Positions 36,468-46,409 of a stretch of DNA of 64,000 nucleotides are shown in pieces. The number at the start of each line of letters is the position of its first letter. Positions within the stretch are counted from its first letter, which is position 1. The notes beneath the pieces are model-generated. The model saw only the letters and a list, made by a program, of their open reading frames with translations. It searched no databases and was not told where the DNA came from. Where the stretch lies: NCBI GenBank assembly GCA_029550525.1, contig JAKPHF010000048.1, positions 226,181 to 290,180 of the forward strand. Direction: 5' to 3'. The position numbers and the translations under genes were made by a program. Source of the DNA: Planctomycetota bacterium (GTDB lineage Bacteria > Planctomycetota > Phycisphaerae > UBA1845 > PWPN01).

Positions 36468-38416
36468 GCCAGTGTCACACATTCATGCCGCTCAACGTGG
36501 TCCGGCCGTTCCGCTGGATCGGGCGCGGCACAATGTTGAGCCCATTGCTCCAGCATGAACACGGTCCACAACGTCTGGCCGTGGTTGCCGGAGCCGGATA
36601 CATGATCGCGAATCAGGTTTTCGACCGCGGCCGACTCGAGCCATTGCCGCAGCCGTGCGGCGGGCGAAAGCAGCTCGTCGTACAACACGCTTCGCAACGG
36701 ACCGCGGAACCATTCGTCCGTCGGCACATCGAAGCCATGTTTCGCAACCGTGGCCGACTCGGGGCCGACCCATCGCTCGACCGTCTGACGCAGCACGCGC
36801 TTGCCCACGCCGTTGCTCAGCTTCAGAGCCGTCGGCATGCGCGCGGACAGCTCGACCAGGCGGTAATCCAGAAGGGGAACACGCACTTCCAGACCTACCG
36901 CCATGCTCGTGCGATCCACCTTGGTCAGGATCTCGTCGGCGAGTAGTGTCTTCATGTCGAGGTAGCACAATCGATTCAACAGCTCGGGCGATTCGCATCG
37001 GGCGAAGTGCTCACGGCCGCGGGCGAACGGATCATAATCGGCAAGCTGTGTCGCCAGGTCGCTGGACAAGAGCATGCCGGGCAATTCGCCGGCCGCCAGC
37101 GACACGCTGCGCAGGTGGGCGGTCGCATCATCGGTTGCCAGGTTCTGCAGCGTGCGCTTGGCTCGCAGAGGACGAGGCAGCCAGTCCGCCTTGGGGTACA
37201 CGCGGCCGGCCAGCCCGAACGTGCCTCGCCGCAGCCACTCCGGCATGCGCGCGCGAGTCGCCGCTTCCGCCAGGTCGAATCGATAACGGCGATAGCCGGC
37301 CAACATCTCGTCGGCCCCGTCGCCGCCCAGCACCACCGTCACACGTTCCCGTGCAGCGCGGGCCAGGTGATACGCGGGCACGGCACAAGGATCGGCGAAC
37401 GGTTCATCGAAATGGCTCGCCAGTCGTCGTGCCGTCTCCACCGCATCGGGACGAACCAGGATCTCCCGGTGATCCGTGCCGAGTTGCGCGGCGATCCGCC
37501 GAGCCTTGTCCCGCTCGTCGTGAGGGGTTTCGTTGAAACCGACAGTGTGTGTGAGCACGGGTCCGCTCGCGTGGCGGCACATCGCGGCCACGATGGCCGT
37601 TGAGTCCACGCCGCCGCTGAGAAACGCGCCCAACGGCACGTCCGCCTCGAGCCGCATGGCCACGGCGTCGTCCAGCAGCGCGGCGAACTCGTCGATCCAC
37701 GCTTGCGCCGGACGCTCGCGACCGTCATCCGCGTCGTCGTCGCACGGGATGTCCCAATAGGCACGCACCTGCGTGTGCGCTGGCGTGCATACGACCATGT
37801 GGCCCGGTTCGATCTTGCGAATGTCGCGATAGATCGTCCCCGGCGCGGGTACGTGGCCGAACGTGAGGTAGTCTTTCAAGGCTTGTTCATCGAGTTCGCG
37901 CCGTCCGATGCCCGCCGCAAGTATCGCCTTGAGCTCCGAGCCGAAAGCGACACAATGCCTGTCGCCGGCCCAGTACAACGGCTTGACGCCCAATCGGTCG
38001 CGCACCAGCACGAGCCTGCGCCGGCGGGAATCCCACAGCGCGATGGCGAACATGCCGTTCAGATCGTGGACGAACTCATCACCGCGTTCCTCGTACAGGT
38101 GGGCGATGACTTCCGTGTCGCAGCGCGTGGTCAGGCGGTGTCCTCGCGACCGAAGCCAGGCTGCCAGCTCGCGATGGTTGTAGATCTCGCCGTTGAACAC
38201 CACCTGGATCGTGCCGTCTTCGTTGGACATGGGCTGATGGCCGGCCTGCGGATCGATCACGCTCAGGCGCGCGTGGCCGAGGCTCGCGACGGCATCGCTG
38301 AAGCAACCGACCTCATCGGGTCCGCGGTGGCGAAGCCGGGCCGCCATCCGCGCGCCGCATCGCCGCTCGTCGGGTCGCAGCCCTTCGAACCGAACCAGGC
38401 CGGCTATTCCGCACAT
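36464..38416 (-). CDS. asnB: Glutamine-hydrolysing asparagine synthase-type amidotransferase
   Basis: A 650-aa two-domain enzyme. The N-terminal class II glutaminase is intact: Cys2 in MCGIAGLV, RHRGPDE, RLSVIDP, FNGEIYNH and CDTEV. The ATP-pyrophosphatase domain carries FLSGGVDSTAIVA (about 265) and GGDGADEMLAGYRRY. It could make asparagine, but its place in the middle of a tightly packed polysaccharide operon matches the AsnB homologues of other exopolysaccharide loci, where amidation of a sugar acid is suspected. GGGGGAGG lies about 7 nt before the ATG. It overlaps the upstream gene by 13 nt and the downstream gene by 4. Confidence 0.92.
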   Translation of the reverse strand: MCGIAGLVRFEGLRPDERRCGARMAARLRHRGPDEVGCFSDAVASLGHARLSVIDPQAGHQPMSNEDGTIQVVFNGEIYNHRELAAWLRSRGHRLTTRCDTEVIAHLYEERGDEFVHDLNGMFAIALWDSRRRRLVLVRDRLGVKPLYWAGDRHCVAFGSELKAILAAGIGRRELDEQALKDYLTFGHVPAPGTIYRDIRKIEPGHMVVCTPAHTQVRAYWDIPCDDDADDGRERPAQAWIDEFAALLDDAVAMRLEADVPLGAFLSGGVDSTAIVAAMCRHASGPVLTHTVGFNETPHDERDKARRIAAQLGTDHREILVRPDAVETARRLASHFDEPFADPCAVPAYHLARAARERVTVVLGGDGADEMLAGYRRYRFDLAEAATRARMPEWLRRGTFGLAGRVYPKADWLPRPLRAKRTLQNLATDDATAHLRSVSLAAGELPGMLLSSDLATQLADYDPFARGREHFARCESPELLNRLCYLDMKTLLADEILTKVDRTSMAVGLEVRVPLLDYRLVELSARMPTALKLSNGVGKRVLRQTVERWVGPESATVAKHGFDVPTDEWFRGPLRSVLYDELLSPAARLRQWLESAAVENLIRDHVSGSGNHGQTLWTVFMLEQWAQHCAAPDPAERPDHVERHECVTLA

Positions 38417-39669
38417 CGCGCATCCTCCCCCCGACCGTGGCGGACCGGCTTCAATCCGGCCAGACGGCGATACAACGCGGCATGCCGAGCTACCCAGGTA
38501 TCCACGCCGAACCGCTTGACCGCCACGTCGCGCCCGGCCGTCCCCACGCGGTGGCGGACACAGCGATCGAGCAAAGCGCCCAACAGGGTGTGGACGAACG
38601 CTTCGTGGTCACCGGGCCGAATCAGCCAACCCGTGTGGTTGTGCGTGACGATCTCTCGCATGCCGCCGACATCGCACGCCAGCACGGGCAGGCCGCTGGC
38701 CATCGCTTCCAGCGTCGCGTTGCTGCAACCTTCGTACAAACTCGGCAGTACGAACAGATCGGCCGCCCGCAACAAGGTTGGCACGTCCTCGCGCAAACCG
38801 AGAAAACGGACGAACTTCTCGCACCGCGACACGCGAACCAGTTCCTCCAGCTCGCCGCGCAGCGGCCCCTCGCCCACCAGGAGCAACCTCGCCAGCGGGT
38901 CGGCCATCTGCACTTGGCGCCAGCTCCGGATCAGCAGGTCCAGCCCTTTGATGGGCAGCAGGTTGGCCACGCAGATCACCACGTTGGCATGCCGTTCCAC
39001 CTGCAGGCAGTGCCTGATACTCGCCACTTCGGCTTCGTCTTCGGCCGGAGCGAACAGGCTGGTGTCCACGCCGTTGTGGATGGTGGTAAGCTTGTCGCTG
39101 GGAATGGCGAGGCTTTCGCGGAGCAGACTCGCCGCCTCATGCGAGACGGTCAGCACGGAATCGGCCCGACGAGTGGTCCAACGGTCGATCATTCGCCGCC
39201 GCAAGTTCGGCGTTTCCAGCGTGGTGCGGCCGTGAAAGCTCAGCAGCAGTCGCACTCGCTTGAGGCCGGCCAGCGAAGCCGCCGCATCAAACCACGCGCC
39301 CGTGCTGCGGGCGTGCACGACGTCGGGTTCGAACGCCGTGATGATGTTGCGAAGCTGGCGCCAGCCCGCGTAACGCGTCCAGCGGCGCTGAGCCCGCAGG
39401 ATCCAGGTGGGAATGTCCCGCGGGCAGTGCTCGCGCAGATCGTCTTTCACGTCGTTGAGCACGCAGATACCGTGCGTGATGCCGCTGCCCCCCGGGCTCT
39501 GGCGATCGTGCAGAAGCGAGCGGTGGATGAGGCGAAGCATGGCCCGCTCCATGCCGCCGCTGGAAAGTTCGGGCACGACGTGCAGCACGCGAACCGGCCG
39601 CTCCATCGCATCGGGCGGTAGAGCCGGCCGAACGGAGGTCTTGGGTTGAACATATGCCGTGGATGTCAT
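38404..39669 (-). CDS. Group 1 (GT4) glycosyltransferase
   Basis: A 421-aa GT-B enzyme. VLHVVPELSSGGMERAMLRL in the N-terminal half is the acceptor-side signature of many exopolysaccharide glycosyltransferases; the donor block is CVANLLPIKGLDLLI and LPSLYEGCSNATLEAMASG. The ATG at 39669 overlaps the methyltransferase stop by ATGA; the track start is nine codons earlier. It resembles sugar transferases found near exosortase and PEP-CTERM exopolysaccharide loci, but no exosortase is in the window. Confidence 0.88.
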   Translation of the reverse strand: MTSTAYVQPKTSVRPALPPDAMERPVRVLHVVPELSSGGMERAMLRLIHRSLLHDRQSPGGSGITHGICVLNDVKDDLREHCPRDIPTWILRAQRRWTRYAGWRQLRNIITAFEPDVVHARSTGAWFDAAASLAGLKRVRLLLSFHGRTTLETPNLRRRMIDRWTTRRADSVLTVSHEAASLLRESLAIPSDKLTTIHNGVDTSLFAPAEDEAEVASIRHCLQVERHANVVICVANLLPIKGLDLLIRSWRQVQMADPLARLLLVGEGPLRGELEELVRVSRCEKFVRFLGLREDVPTLLRAADLFVLPSLYEGCSNATLEAMASGLPVLACDVGGMREIVTHNHTGWLIRPGDHEAFVHTLLGALLDRCVRHRVGTAGRDVAVKRFGVDTWVARHAALYRRLAGLKPVRHGRGEDARCAE

Positions 39670-40721
39670 GGTGCCTGTTCCTCTCCCCGTACACACTTGC
39701 GCACGACCATGCTGAACAACGAACCGTGCGCGGGAAGCATCATGCGAAGAACCGCGTCCAAGGCGCTGCGTACCGGCCGGAACCGCCGGGGCGCCTCGCC
39801 CAGGTAGTCCGATGACACCAATCGGATCAGCTCATATTTCGGGAACAACGCTTCGATGAGTGCGACGGCGTCGAAGCCGGCATGCTCGGCAGCACCCCGA
39901 GCGTGAGCATCCACCATGTCGAGGATGGCCGCCGGGTTCAAGGGCTCGTCGATCAAACCTTCGCTTTGCAAGCATTCGCTGATCATCCGGCAAACCGCCC
40001 GATCGCTTTCGCACGAGGCGTCCTGCCCGCCGAGACCCAGGTAAGCCCGAAATCTCCGCACGTTCTGGCGCGGATTGGCGTACCAGGCCAGCCGATCCAC
40101 GCCGTGCGCCACGCGGGCCATCGGCGAACGGAAGTGATGCAAATTGGGCTCGAAACCCAGTGCGAACAGGCCGGCCGGCTTGAGCACGCGATCGACCTCT
40201 TGCAGCACACCGATGGGATCAGGCATATGGTGTAACGCGGCGTTGATCGCAAACAAATCGACTGATTCATCGGCCAGCGGCAGGCGCGCGCCGTCGGCGA
40301 CTGCTTGCTGGAGCCGGTGTGGCCGGCATTTGCGGGCGGCACTGTCCAGAGCGGCCGGGCTGATGTCGATGGCGATCAGCCGGTCTTGGGGGTGCATCGC
40401 TTCGGCGAGAATCTGTGTGACGAATCCCGTCCCGCAGGCCAGATCCACCACGGTTCGGCCCGCTACGACACCGTCGTTGTCGCCGAGCATTCGGCTCACG
40501 TCGTGCCAGAAACTCCGCTCTACTCGGTGACGATACCGATGCTCGACATCGAACACGTCCTGCGTGAGGTCGTGATAGAGTTGATTCACGCGTCGCACGA
40601 GCCGGGCCCGCGCGGAGTCATCCCTTGCCGCGCCGGCCGGCGCGTCCGGCTGGTTGCATCGTTCCGCCACGGATACCGTGCGGCACCGATCCCGGATTTC
40701 GGCCTCTACACACTCGATCAC
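39666..40721 (-). CDS. Class I SAM-dependent methyltransferase
   Basis: A 351-aa methyltransferase with motif I VVDLACGTGFVTQIL, a following acidic AIDISPAALD and INAALHHMPDPIGVLQEVDRVLKPAG (motifs IV-VI). The start is GTG 40721: GGAGA lies 7 nt upstream and the ATG used by the track would run deep into the previous gene. The GTG is 1 nt past the upstream TGA. Within the operon it may methylate a sugar or a lipid-linked intermediate; a Cys/Arg-rich N-terminal extension of about 55 residues has no known fold. Confidence 0.86.
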   Translation of the reverse strand: MIECVEAEIRDRCRTVSVAERCNQPDAPAGAARDDSARARLVRRVNQLYHDLTQDVFDVEHRYRHRVERSFWHDVSRMLGDNDGVVAGRTVVDLACGTGFVTQILAEAMHPQDRLIAIDISPAALDSAARKCRPHRLQQAVADGARLPLADESVDLFAINAALHHMPDPIGVLQEVDRVLKPAGLFALGFEPNLHHFRSPMARVAHGVDRLAWYANPRQNVRRFRAYLGLGGQDASCESDRAVCRMISECLQSEGLIDEPLNPAAILDMVDAHARGAAEHAGFDAVALIEALFPKYELIRLVSSDYLGEAPRRFRPVRSALDAVLRMMLPAHGSLFSMVVRKCVRGEEQAP

Positions 40722-40722
40722 G

Positions 40723-42084
40723 TCACGCTCTCCCCAGCCCGGCCAGCGCCCATTCGGGTTCTCGCTCGGAGACTTCCAGCAAGCTGGCCAGTTCCAACTC
40801 GGCCTGAACTCCCTCACGAATCTCGTTCTCGACCGCACGCGACAAACAGACTGGCAGCATGATGAGCCACCACATGCCCTCGGTGTAGAACCGGCTCACG
40901 AACAGGCCCGCCACGACATAGACCACCAGGGCGAGCCGATTCGCGAAGATCAGCCACTCGTACAGTTCGGAATCCTCCAGCAGGCGCACCCGCCGGGCCA
41001 CCTGCCCCAGCGTCACCCACGAAAGGCCCAGCGTGGCCAGGTAGGCGAGCAATCCCGGCACGCCGCATTCTCCCGCACAAAGGATGAAGCTGTTGTGAGC
41101 GTCGCGGGTGTTCACCAGGTGGTCCGAATACTTTTTGACCTGGAACTGGAACTGCCCCACACCCACACCCATGGGGTTGCTCTTGAGCATTTCCCACGCG
41201 GCGGCCCAAATCTGAAGGCGAATGGCCGACGAGGCGTCGCGCTGCTGCTCGTCCGTGACGACGATGGTGTCCATGCGCTTCCAGAACCACGCATCGCTCA
41301 AGAAGAATCCGCCCAGGCTGCCTAGCAGGAGGAACACGACGACCGCGGTTCGGAACCGCCGGGGGGCGTACACCACGGCACAGACACCGGCCACGATGCA
41401 GGCCAGGAAGGCCGAGCGGGCTCGGCACAGCAGAATCGCGTTGACCCCGTACCCGGCCGCCAGAAACGCCATGATCCGCAGCGGCCAGCGCTTCTGCCAC
41501 AGGACCATCGCCACAAAGGGCAACAATGCGCACAGGTGAATGGCCAGGCCGGCCGACTCGCGGAAGTCCGGACCGCCGATGCCGTCCAGACGATTCTTGA
41601 GGAACGCTCCCGGGGGCGCATTCTTCGCCTCGTGCCCCAGGTAGAGCGTCATGAGCGTGAGAATCAGCACGAAGATCCACAGACGCCGGCGGGTAACCAG
41701 GATGTGCGACATCACCAGCAGAAACAGGACGATCTTGCCCAGCTTGTCCAGCAGAAGCAGGCTCTGGGCGTTGGTGCCCACGCCGGTCGCGATGGTCAGC
41801 AGGGCGGTCAGATACACAACGATCGCCCCCACTTCGACCGGATGCAAGAACGCGCGGCCGAACCGCATGCGGGGGGCGCTGAGGGCCGTGCCGATTAAAA
41901 GGCATGCACCGCAAATGAAGGAGTACCGGAGCCCCAGAGGTTCCAGCGGCTTGCCCCACCAGGTGGTCTGGGGATACACGTGGTACAAGATTACGTAGCA
42001 GATCAGCCCGACCATGGGGTAGATAAGGGCGCCGGTCGAACTGCCCAGGAAATACAGGAGGAAGGCGATGCTACGCAGAGGCAT
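40723..42084 (-). CDS. O-antigen ligase / Wzy-like polymerase
   Basis: A 453-aa integral membrane protein with about twelve TM segments and a large periplasmic loop. RLQIWAAAWEMLKSNPMGVGVGQF and the later RDAHNSFI are the O-antigen-ligase (PF04932-type) signatures. Members either ligate glycan to a lipid or polymerise repeat units in the periplasm. Its presence with a Wzm/Wzt exporter upstream is unusual, as Wzy polymerases normally pair with a Wzx flippase, which I do not see. GGGAGG lies 6 nt before the ATG. It overlaps the upstream glycosyltransferase by 14 nt. Confidence 0.85.
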   Translation of the reverse strand: MPLRSIAFLLYFLGSSTGALIYPMVGLICYVILYHVYPQTTWWGKPLEPLGLRYSFICGACLLIGTALSAPRMRFGRAFLHPVEVGAIVVYLTALLTIATGVGTNAQSLLLLDKLGKIVLFLLVMSHILVTRRRLWIFVLILTLMTLYLGHEAKNAPPGAFLKNRLDGIGGPDFRESAGLAIHLCALLPFVAMVLWQKRWPLRIMAFLAAGYGVNAILLCRARSAFLACIVAGVCAVVYAPRRFRTAVVVFLLLGSLGGFFLSDAWFWKRMDTIVVTDEQQRDASSAIRLQIWAAAWEMLKSNPMGVGVGQFQFQVKKYSDHLVNTRDAHNSFILCAGECGVPGLLAYLATLGLSWVTLGQVARRVRLLEDSELYEWLIFANRLALVVYVVAGLFVSRFYTEGMWWLIMLPVCLSRAVENEIREGVQAELELASLLEVSEREPEWALAGLGRA

Positions 42085-43318
42085 AAACCACCTCCCGACA
42101 GCGTCGCCGCAGCGCGGGCGAAGCCGCGCCGGTCGTTTGGGTCGCCTCGCGCCGACAACCTTCCAGTACGCTCCACATGGCCCGGGCGGCGCCCGACCAA
42201 CTGAACCGGTCTCTCACCATGGAGGCCCCGGCTCGTCCCAACTGCTCCGCATACGCCGGGTCGGTGAGCAAATGGACCAGGTGGCCGGCGAATATCTTGG
42301 GATGATCCGCAACGAGAATGCCATGATCCTCGCCGGTGGGAATGCCACCCGCGCCCAGACGAGTGGCGACCACCGGACAGGCATGGCCGCAGGCTTCGAG
42401 GATTTTGTTCTTGAGGCCCGTGCCGCTGAGCATGGGCGCGGTGGCCGCTCGGGCTCGCCGCAACCAGGCGCCCAGGTCGTCCACGCGCCCGGTCACCGTC
42501 ACGTTGAACGCGTCCGCCAGTTCTCGCACGCGCGCCGTCGGGTCCGCACCGACCAGAGCCAGGCGGGCCGTCGGCACCATGCGTCGTACCCTCGGCCAGA
42601 TGACGCGAACCAGGTAGCGAGCCGCTTGCTCGTTGGGTGGGAAGTTCATCGCTCCCGTCAGCACGACTAACGATTCGCGTTGACCGGGTTCGATATCGTC
42701 CGGACAAGTCACACCGTTGGGCACCACGTGAACGTCTCGCCCCGTCGTGCGTGACAACATCTCGGCGTCGCGCGGGGCGACTGCTGTCAGCACGTCAATC
42801 TGCGGGAGCAGCCACCGGCGCAGCGCTCGAACCGCGATGGCCGTCTTCATCCCCACGATGGAGAATTGCTCGTCCCAGCGGCCGCTACGGAATGTCAGCC
42901 AAGGATCGTCGATGAGATCACAAACCGTGGGTACGCTGCGTTCGGCGTGCCGGCCCAACTGCGTCAGGTACAACGCGGAAACCAGATCGAAGCCCAGCAC
43001 GAGGTCAGCGTCGACGCTCAGCTCGTCGATCCAGGCATGCATGGCGGGATCGTAGCCGAAGAACCGGGCTGCCCGCCGCAGCCACCAGGGGTCTCGGAGC
43101 GTGGCCGATCGTGCGTGGTGGCAACGAGGCACATCGGGCGCGGTTAACACTCGGATTCCGGGCAGAACGGCGGCCGCTCCCGCGGCCACTCGTGCATCGC
43201 ACGCCGCCAGCGTGATGTCGCAGCGGCGGTCCAGTTGCCCCAGCAGGTTCACCACGCGCAGATTGCGGCCATGAACCTGGCACGAGATATCGAACGGTAG
43301 CGGCACCAGGACTCTCAT
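42071..43318 (-). CDS. Group 1 (GT4) glycosyltransferase
   Basis: A 415-aa GT-B enzyme. VHVVPNGVTCPDDI, LVVLTGAMNFPPNEQAARYLV and the C-terminal LSGTGLKNKILEACGHACPVVAT mark the donor domain of the subgroup seen in exopolysaccharide loci (stp1-like). The ATG at 43318 overlaps the previous stop by ATGA. It lies between another GT4 enzyme and the Wzy/WaaL-like gene in the operon. Substrate unknown. Confidence 0.87.
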   Translation of the reverse strand: MRVLVPLPFDISCQVHGRNLRVVNLLGQLDRRCDITLAACDARVAAGAAAVLPGIRVLTAPDVPRCHHARSATLRDPWWLRRAARFFGYDPAMHAWIDELSVDADLVLGFDLVSALYLTQLGRHAERSVPTVCDLIDDPWLTFRSGRWDEQFSIVGMKTAIAVRALRRWLLPQIDVLTAVAPRDAEMLSRTTGRDVHVVPNGVTCPDDIEPGQRESLVVLTGAMNFPPNEQAARYLVRVIWPRVRRMVPTARLALVGADPTARVRELADAFNVTVTGRVDDLGAWLRRARAATAPMLSGTGLKNKILEACGHACPVVATRLGAGGIPTGEDHGILVADHPKIFAGHLVHLLTDPAYAEQLGRAGASMVRDRFSWSGAARAMWSVLEGCRREATQTTGAASPALRRRCREVVYASA

Positions 43319-44586
43319 GCCGCCTCCTCCAGTCTCCGTGAGACGGGCAGCGCGAGCGGCTGGTGGCAGTTAGCAGCGGTCTGCGGCCGGCGAAGCAGCG
43401 AGAGCGTGCGGTCCAGCGCCGTCTCGATGCTGAGCTCTCGCATCACGCGCCGGCGGGCGTTACACCCCAGTTGCTCGCGCAACAGGGACTGGCTCGCGAG
43501 TGCGGATAACTTGTCGGCAAGTTCTTCGGTGGAGAACGATTCGAGCAACAGGCCGGTCAAACCGTCGTCGATCTGCATTCGCGCCCCGGCCGTCGGCGTG
43601 GCCACCACGGCCCGCTCGCAACTCATGGCTTCGCCAAGCACGAGCCCGAACGATTCCGTACTGCTGCACAACGCAAACGCGTCGATGGCGCTGTAGAACG
43701 CCGGCATATCCGCGACCTGGCCCAGAAGGGCGAAATAGTCGGCCACGCCCAGCTTGCCGGCGATGGAGATCAGCTTCTGACGATCCGGCCCGTCGCCAGC
43801 CACCACCGCTTGTACGTCCATGCCGCGGCCGCGCAGGACGGCGATCGCCTGGGCGAGCAGTTCAAATCCTTTCCCGTGCACCAGCCGGCCCGCGCTGCCT
43901 ACGATGAACGGTTCTGTTGGCAAGTCGTGGAGAATGCCCGCTTCGCGCCAGACCGCACGCACGCAGGTTCGAGCGTGCGAATCAAACCGGTACCGGCTCG
44001 TGTCGATGCCGTTTCGCACGACATGAACGTGATGAGGCCGAATGCAGTGCTCGCGAGCCACCTGCGCGCGGTCTTCTTCGTTCAAAGTCACCACCGCAGT
44101 GCTGGCCGTGGCAGCCAACCGGTGCCGCAGCGCTTGCGGCCAGCGCCAGGCGTTCAAGCCTTCGATGCGTCCGCCCAGCCGAGCGGGCATCAGTCGCCGA
44201 TAATCCAGGTGATCCACCATGTGATGCACCCACAGCGACGGCACGCCTTCGAGCCGGCATACCCACGGCACCGCCCAAAACCGCGGGCGCCCGCAGGCAT
44301 TCACGATCATGGCATCCGGCCGTTCTTGCCGTACGCATCGGCGAAGCTCGCGACACAACGCGTGCAGGTGTCGCGTTCGCGCGGGCGGCACGACCCACAC
44401 GTCCGCGCCCTGACGCCGGGCCTCGGCAAACACATCCTCCGTCCCCGTGCACGGACGGGCCCACCACACGACCGAACTGATGCCGCGGATGCGAGCTGCC
44501 GCGACCATGTTGGCGACGTATTGCTCGGCACCGCCGAAGTGGGGGGCGTCGCTGACGAAAAGCAGTTTGCTGATGTCTCGTCTCAT
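43315..44586 (-). CDS. Group 1 (GT4) glycosyltransferase
   Basis: A 423-aa GT-B enzyme. LLFVSDAPHFGGAEQYVANM is the N-terminal acceptor motif and GSAGRLVHGKGFELLAQAI with STESFGLVLGEAMSCERAVVA the donor motif. ATG 44586 (track residue 27) overlaps the upstream stop by ATGA and is the correct start. It is the second gene of the main operon. Confidence 0.88.
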   Translation of the reverse strand: MRRDISKLLFVSDAPHFGGAEQYVANMVAAARIRGISSVVWWARPCTGTEDVFAEARRQGADVWVVPPARTRHLHALCRELRRCVRQERPDAMIVNACGRPRFWAVPWVCRLEGVPSLWVHHMVDHLDYRRLMPARLGGRIEGLNAWRWPQALRHRLAATASTAVVTLNEEDRAQVAREHCIRPHHVHVVRNGIDTSRYRFDSHARTCVRAVWREAGILHDLPTEPFIVGSAGRLVHGKGFELLAQAIAVLRGRGMDVQAVVAGDGPDRQKLISIAGKLGVADYFALLGQVADMPAFYSAIDAFALCSSTESFGLVLGEAMSCERAVVATPTAGARMQIDDGLTGLLLESFSTEELADKLSALASQSLLREQLGCNARRRVMRELSIETALDRTLSLLRRPQTAANCHQPLALPVSRRLEEAA

Positions 44587-46088
44587 GCGACCTCCACCGC
44601 TTCTCGATTGTGGCTCGCGATCCCGCGACGGCCCGTCTTTTCGCAACACGCGGCTTCGAGGCAATCGGCAAACCGTCGGGCGATAATCTGTCGATCGAAC
44701 GCATCCACGCGCGTCCAGTCACGATCGGCCTGCAATTCGCCCGAAAAGTGTGATTCGATAATTCCCCGCAGCGCGGAGAAGACGGCATGCTCGCGCTCGA
44801 ACGGCGCCACCGTGCAGCCACCCGTTCGCCGGACGATGTGCTCGGTGTCGCTGCCTGACGGCACGAGGGCCAGCACGTGCGTGGGCACGGCGAGCAGCTC
44901 GAAGGTCTTGCCCGGGATGCTCAGATGACCATGCTCACACGCCGGCACGACGACAATGCTGCAGGCCGCCCGCGCCGTCAGAGCAATGGCTTCGGCGTGA
45001 TCGACATAGCCGGCAAGCGAGACAAACTCCGGCGTGTTCTGCTGTACCGCCCGGCGTTGTTCGGCGTCGATGGTCCCCGCGATGACGAGCTTGACGCGGC
45101 CGGCATATGGCGGATGGAGTTGCATCAGCCGCTGCAACGGGCGGATGATCCGCGACAGTTCTCGACGGCCGTAGAACGCACCCGCAGCTACCAGCGTGCA
45201 TTCATCACGAGTGTCGCCGGCGAGCTCGGCCGGACGAACGGCTCGACGAATGTCGTCGCGATCGAAGCCGTTCGTGATCGCACGAATCCGCCGGGTCCGC
45301 TCGGGATAACGTTGCTGCAAATCCCACGCGAATGACGGACAGGTGGTAACGATGAGGTCGGCCCGCTCCACGATGTCCGCTTCATACTCGCGCATGCGCC
45401 GAGCCTGCCGGGGCGAGCAGCCCGTCCGATCGAAGTCGCTGACCAGCGGGTCACGCAGATCGGCCAGCCAGGGCAACCCGGTCAGCCGGGCCACCTGCAT
45501 AGCCACGCGATGCACGAAATGCGGCGGGCCGGTGGAAATTACGGCATCGAAGGGGGTCTCGCGATGGCGGCGGATGGCCGCTCGCGTCGCCGGCCCGATC
45601 CAGAGCGACTCACCGTTCTGCAGTCCGAGCCGGTCGGCCCAACCCGTCAAACGCCAGTGCAGAGCGTCATCCACGCGACGGCCGTAACGCTCGCCGCCCA
45701 GGCGGGCGCACTGCGCGCCGAGCCAGCGGGCCACGCAGGCCGGTTCGTGACCGGCGATACGATGCGTGATCAGATCGTCGGGCAAATCGGCCAGAAGCGA
45801 GGTGTCCGTCCAGGGGAACCGATCGTGTGCCGCGGTCAACACTTCGACCTGCCAGCCGCAACGCGGGAGATACTTGGCGAGTTTGGCGGGGCGTTGCACG
45901 CCGCTCCCGCCCGTCGGTGGAAACTGATAGCTGATCAGCAGCACGCGTCCGCCGACGCCGTCTGCCGGCGGCGTGATCACCGGCCGATGCAGCCACCGCC
46001 ACCAACGCTGCACGTGCTCGGGAACGTCGGCGGACGTCCTGCTCGTCGCACGCGGGAGCGTATAGCTGGTTGTGCTGGCGGTGGTCAT
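44583..46088 (-). CDS. Glycosyltransferase (GT-B, group 1-like), first gene of the operon
   Basis: A 501-aa GT-B-like enzyme. LLISYQFPPTGGSGVQRPAKLAKYL is a common N-terminal motif of exopolysaccharide sugar transferases, and a donor-site block IVVVPACEHGHLSIPGKTFELLA is present near residue 395. ATG 46088 has GGGAG at a 7-nt spacing. A gap of more than 300 nt upstream and the 4-nt overlap downstream mark it as the head of the operon that runs to 32216. The N-terminal 40 residues are not part of the domain. Confidence 0.83.
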   Translation of the reverse strand: MTTASTTSYTLPRATSRTSADVPEHVQRWWRWLHRPVITPPADGVGGRVLLISYQFPPTGGSGVQRPAKLAKYLPRCGWQVEVLTAAHDRFPWTDTSLLADLPDDLITHRIAGHEPACVARWLGAQCARLGGERYGRRVDDALHWRLTGWADRLGLQNGESLWIGPATRAAIRRHRETPFDAVISTGPPHFVHRVAMQVARLTGLPWLADLRDPLVSDFDRTGCSPRQARRMREYEADIVERADLIVTTCPSFAWDLQQRYPERTRRIRAITNGFDRDDIRRAVRPAELAGDTRDECTLVAAGAFYGRRELSRIIRPLQRLMQLHPPYAGRVKLVIAGTIDAEQRRAVQQNTPEFVSLAGYVDHAEAIALTARAACSIVVVPACEHGHLSIPGKTFELLAVPTHVLALVPSGSDTEHIVRRTGGCTVAPFEREHAVFSALRGIIESHFSGELQADRDWTRVDAFDRQIIARRFADCLEAACCEKTGRRGIASHNREAVEVA

Positions 46089-46409
46089 CTGATCACTCCC
46101 GGCCGGCGGACCCATACTCGTGCGCTGGCCGATAATCGAGCCTGTGTGCCGTAGATATCGGTCTTTTGTAAAGTCAGTTGAGGACTGCCGGAGGGAATCC
46201 GGCCCGCCGCAGGAACGGGCCTCAAATCACGGCTGGTGTGACGAAAACGGGGTTCTTATCGGGCCTTGACAAGCTTGTGCGATCGGCAATTTACGCGCGA
46301 CCGATAACCACGCATTTCCGGACGACGAATGACATGATCCAACAGGAATTGCGACGAAGAGACTTGCCTTTGCCTCAGGCCTCAAGACTCAAGGTCTCAA
46401 GTCTCAAGC
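46089..46409. other. Intergenic region ahead of the polysaccharide operon
   Basis: No gene is supported. It must hold the operon promoter (minus strand) but I see no clear -35/-10 pair. It contains the inverted word CCGGA-gggaa-TCCGG, an isolated ATTTACG, and the TTGAGNC array (46375-46409). Confidence 0.5.
46375..46409 (-). repeat. Heptad array TTGAGNC immediately after a stop codon
   Basis: On the minus strand the GT9-like gene ends with TAG and is followed two bases later by TTGAGAC, TTGAGAC, CTTGAGT, CTTGAGG and CTGAGG. TGA is read from 46406, 46399, 46391, 46384 and 46377 (spacings 7, 8, 7, 7). Confidence 0.7.

Noticed and set aside
37703-39235. 510-aa plus-strand ORF
   Set aside because: Antisense to the intact asnB and glycosyltransferase genes on the minus strand, which have clear families.
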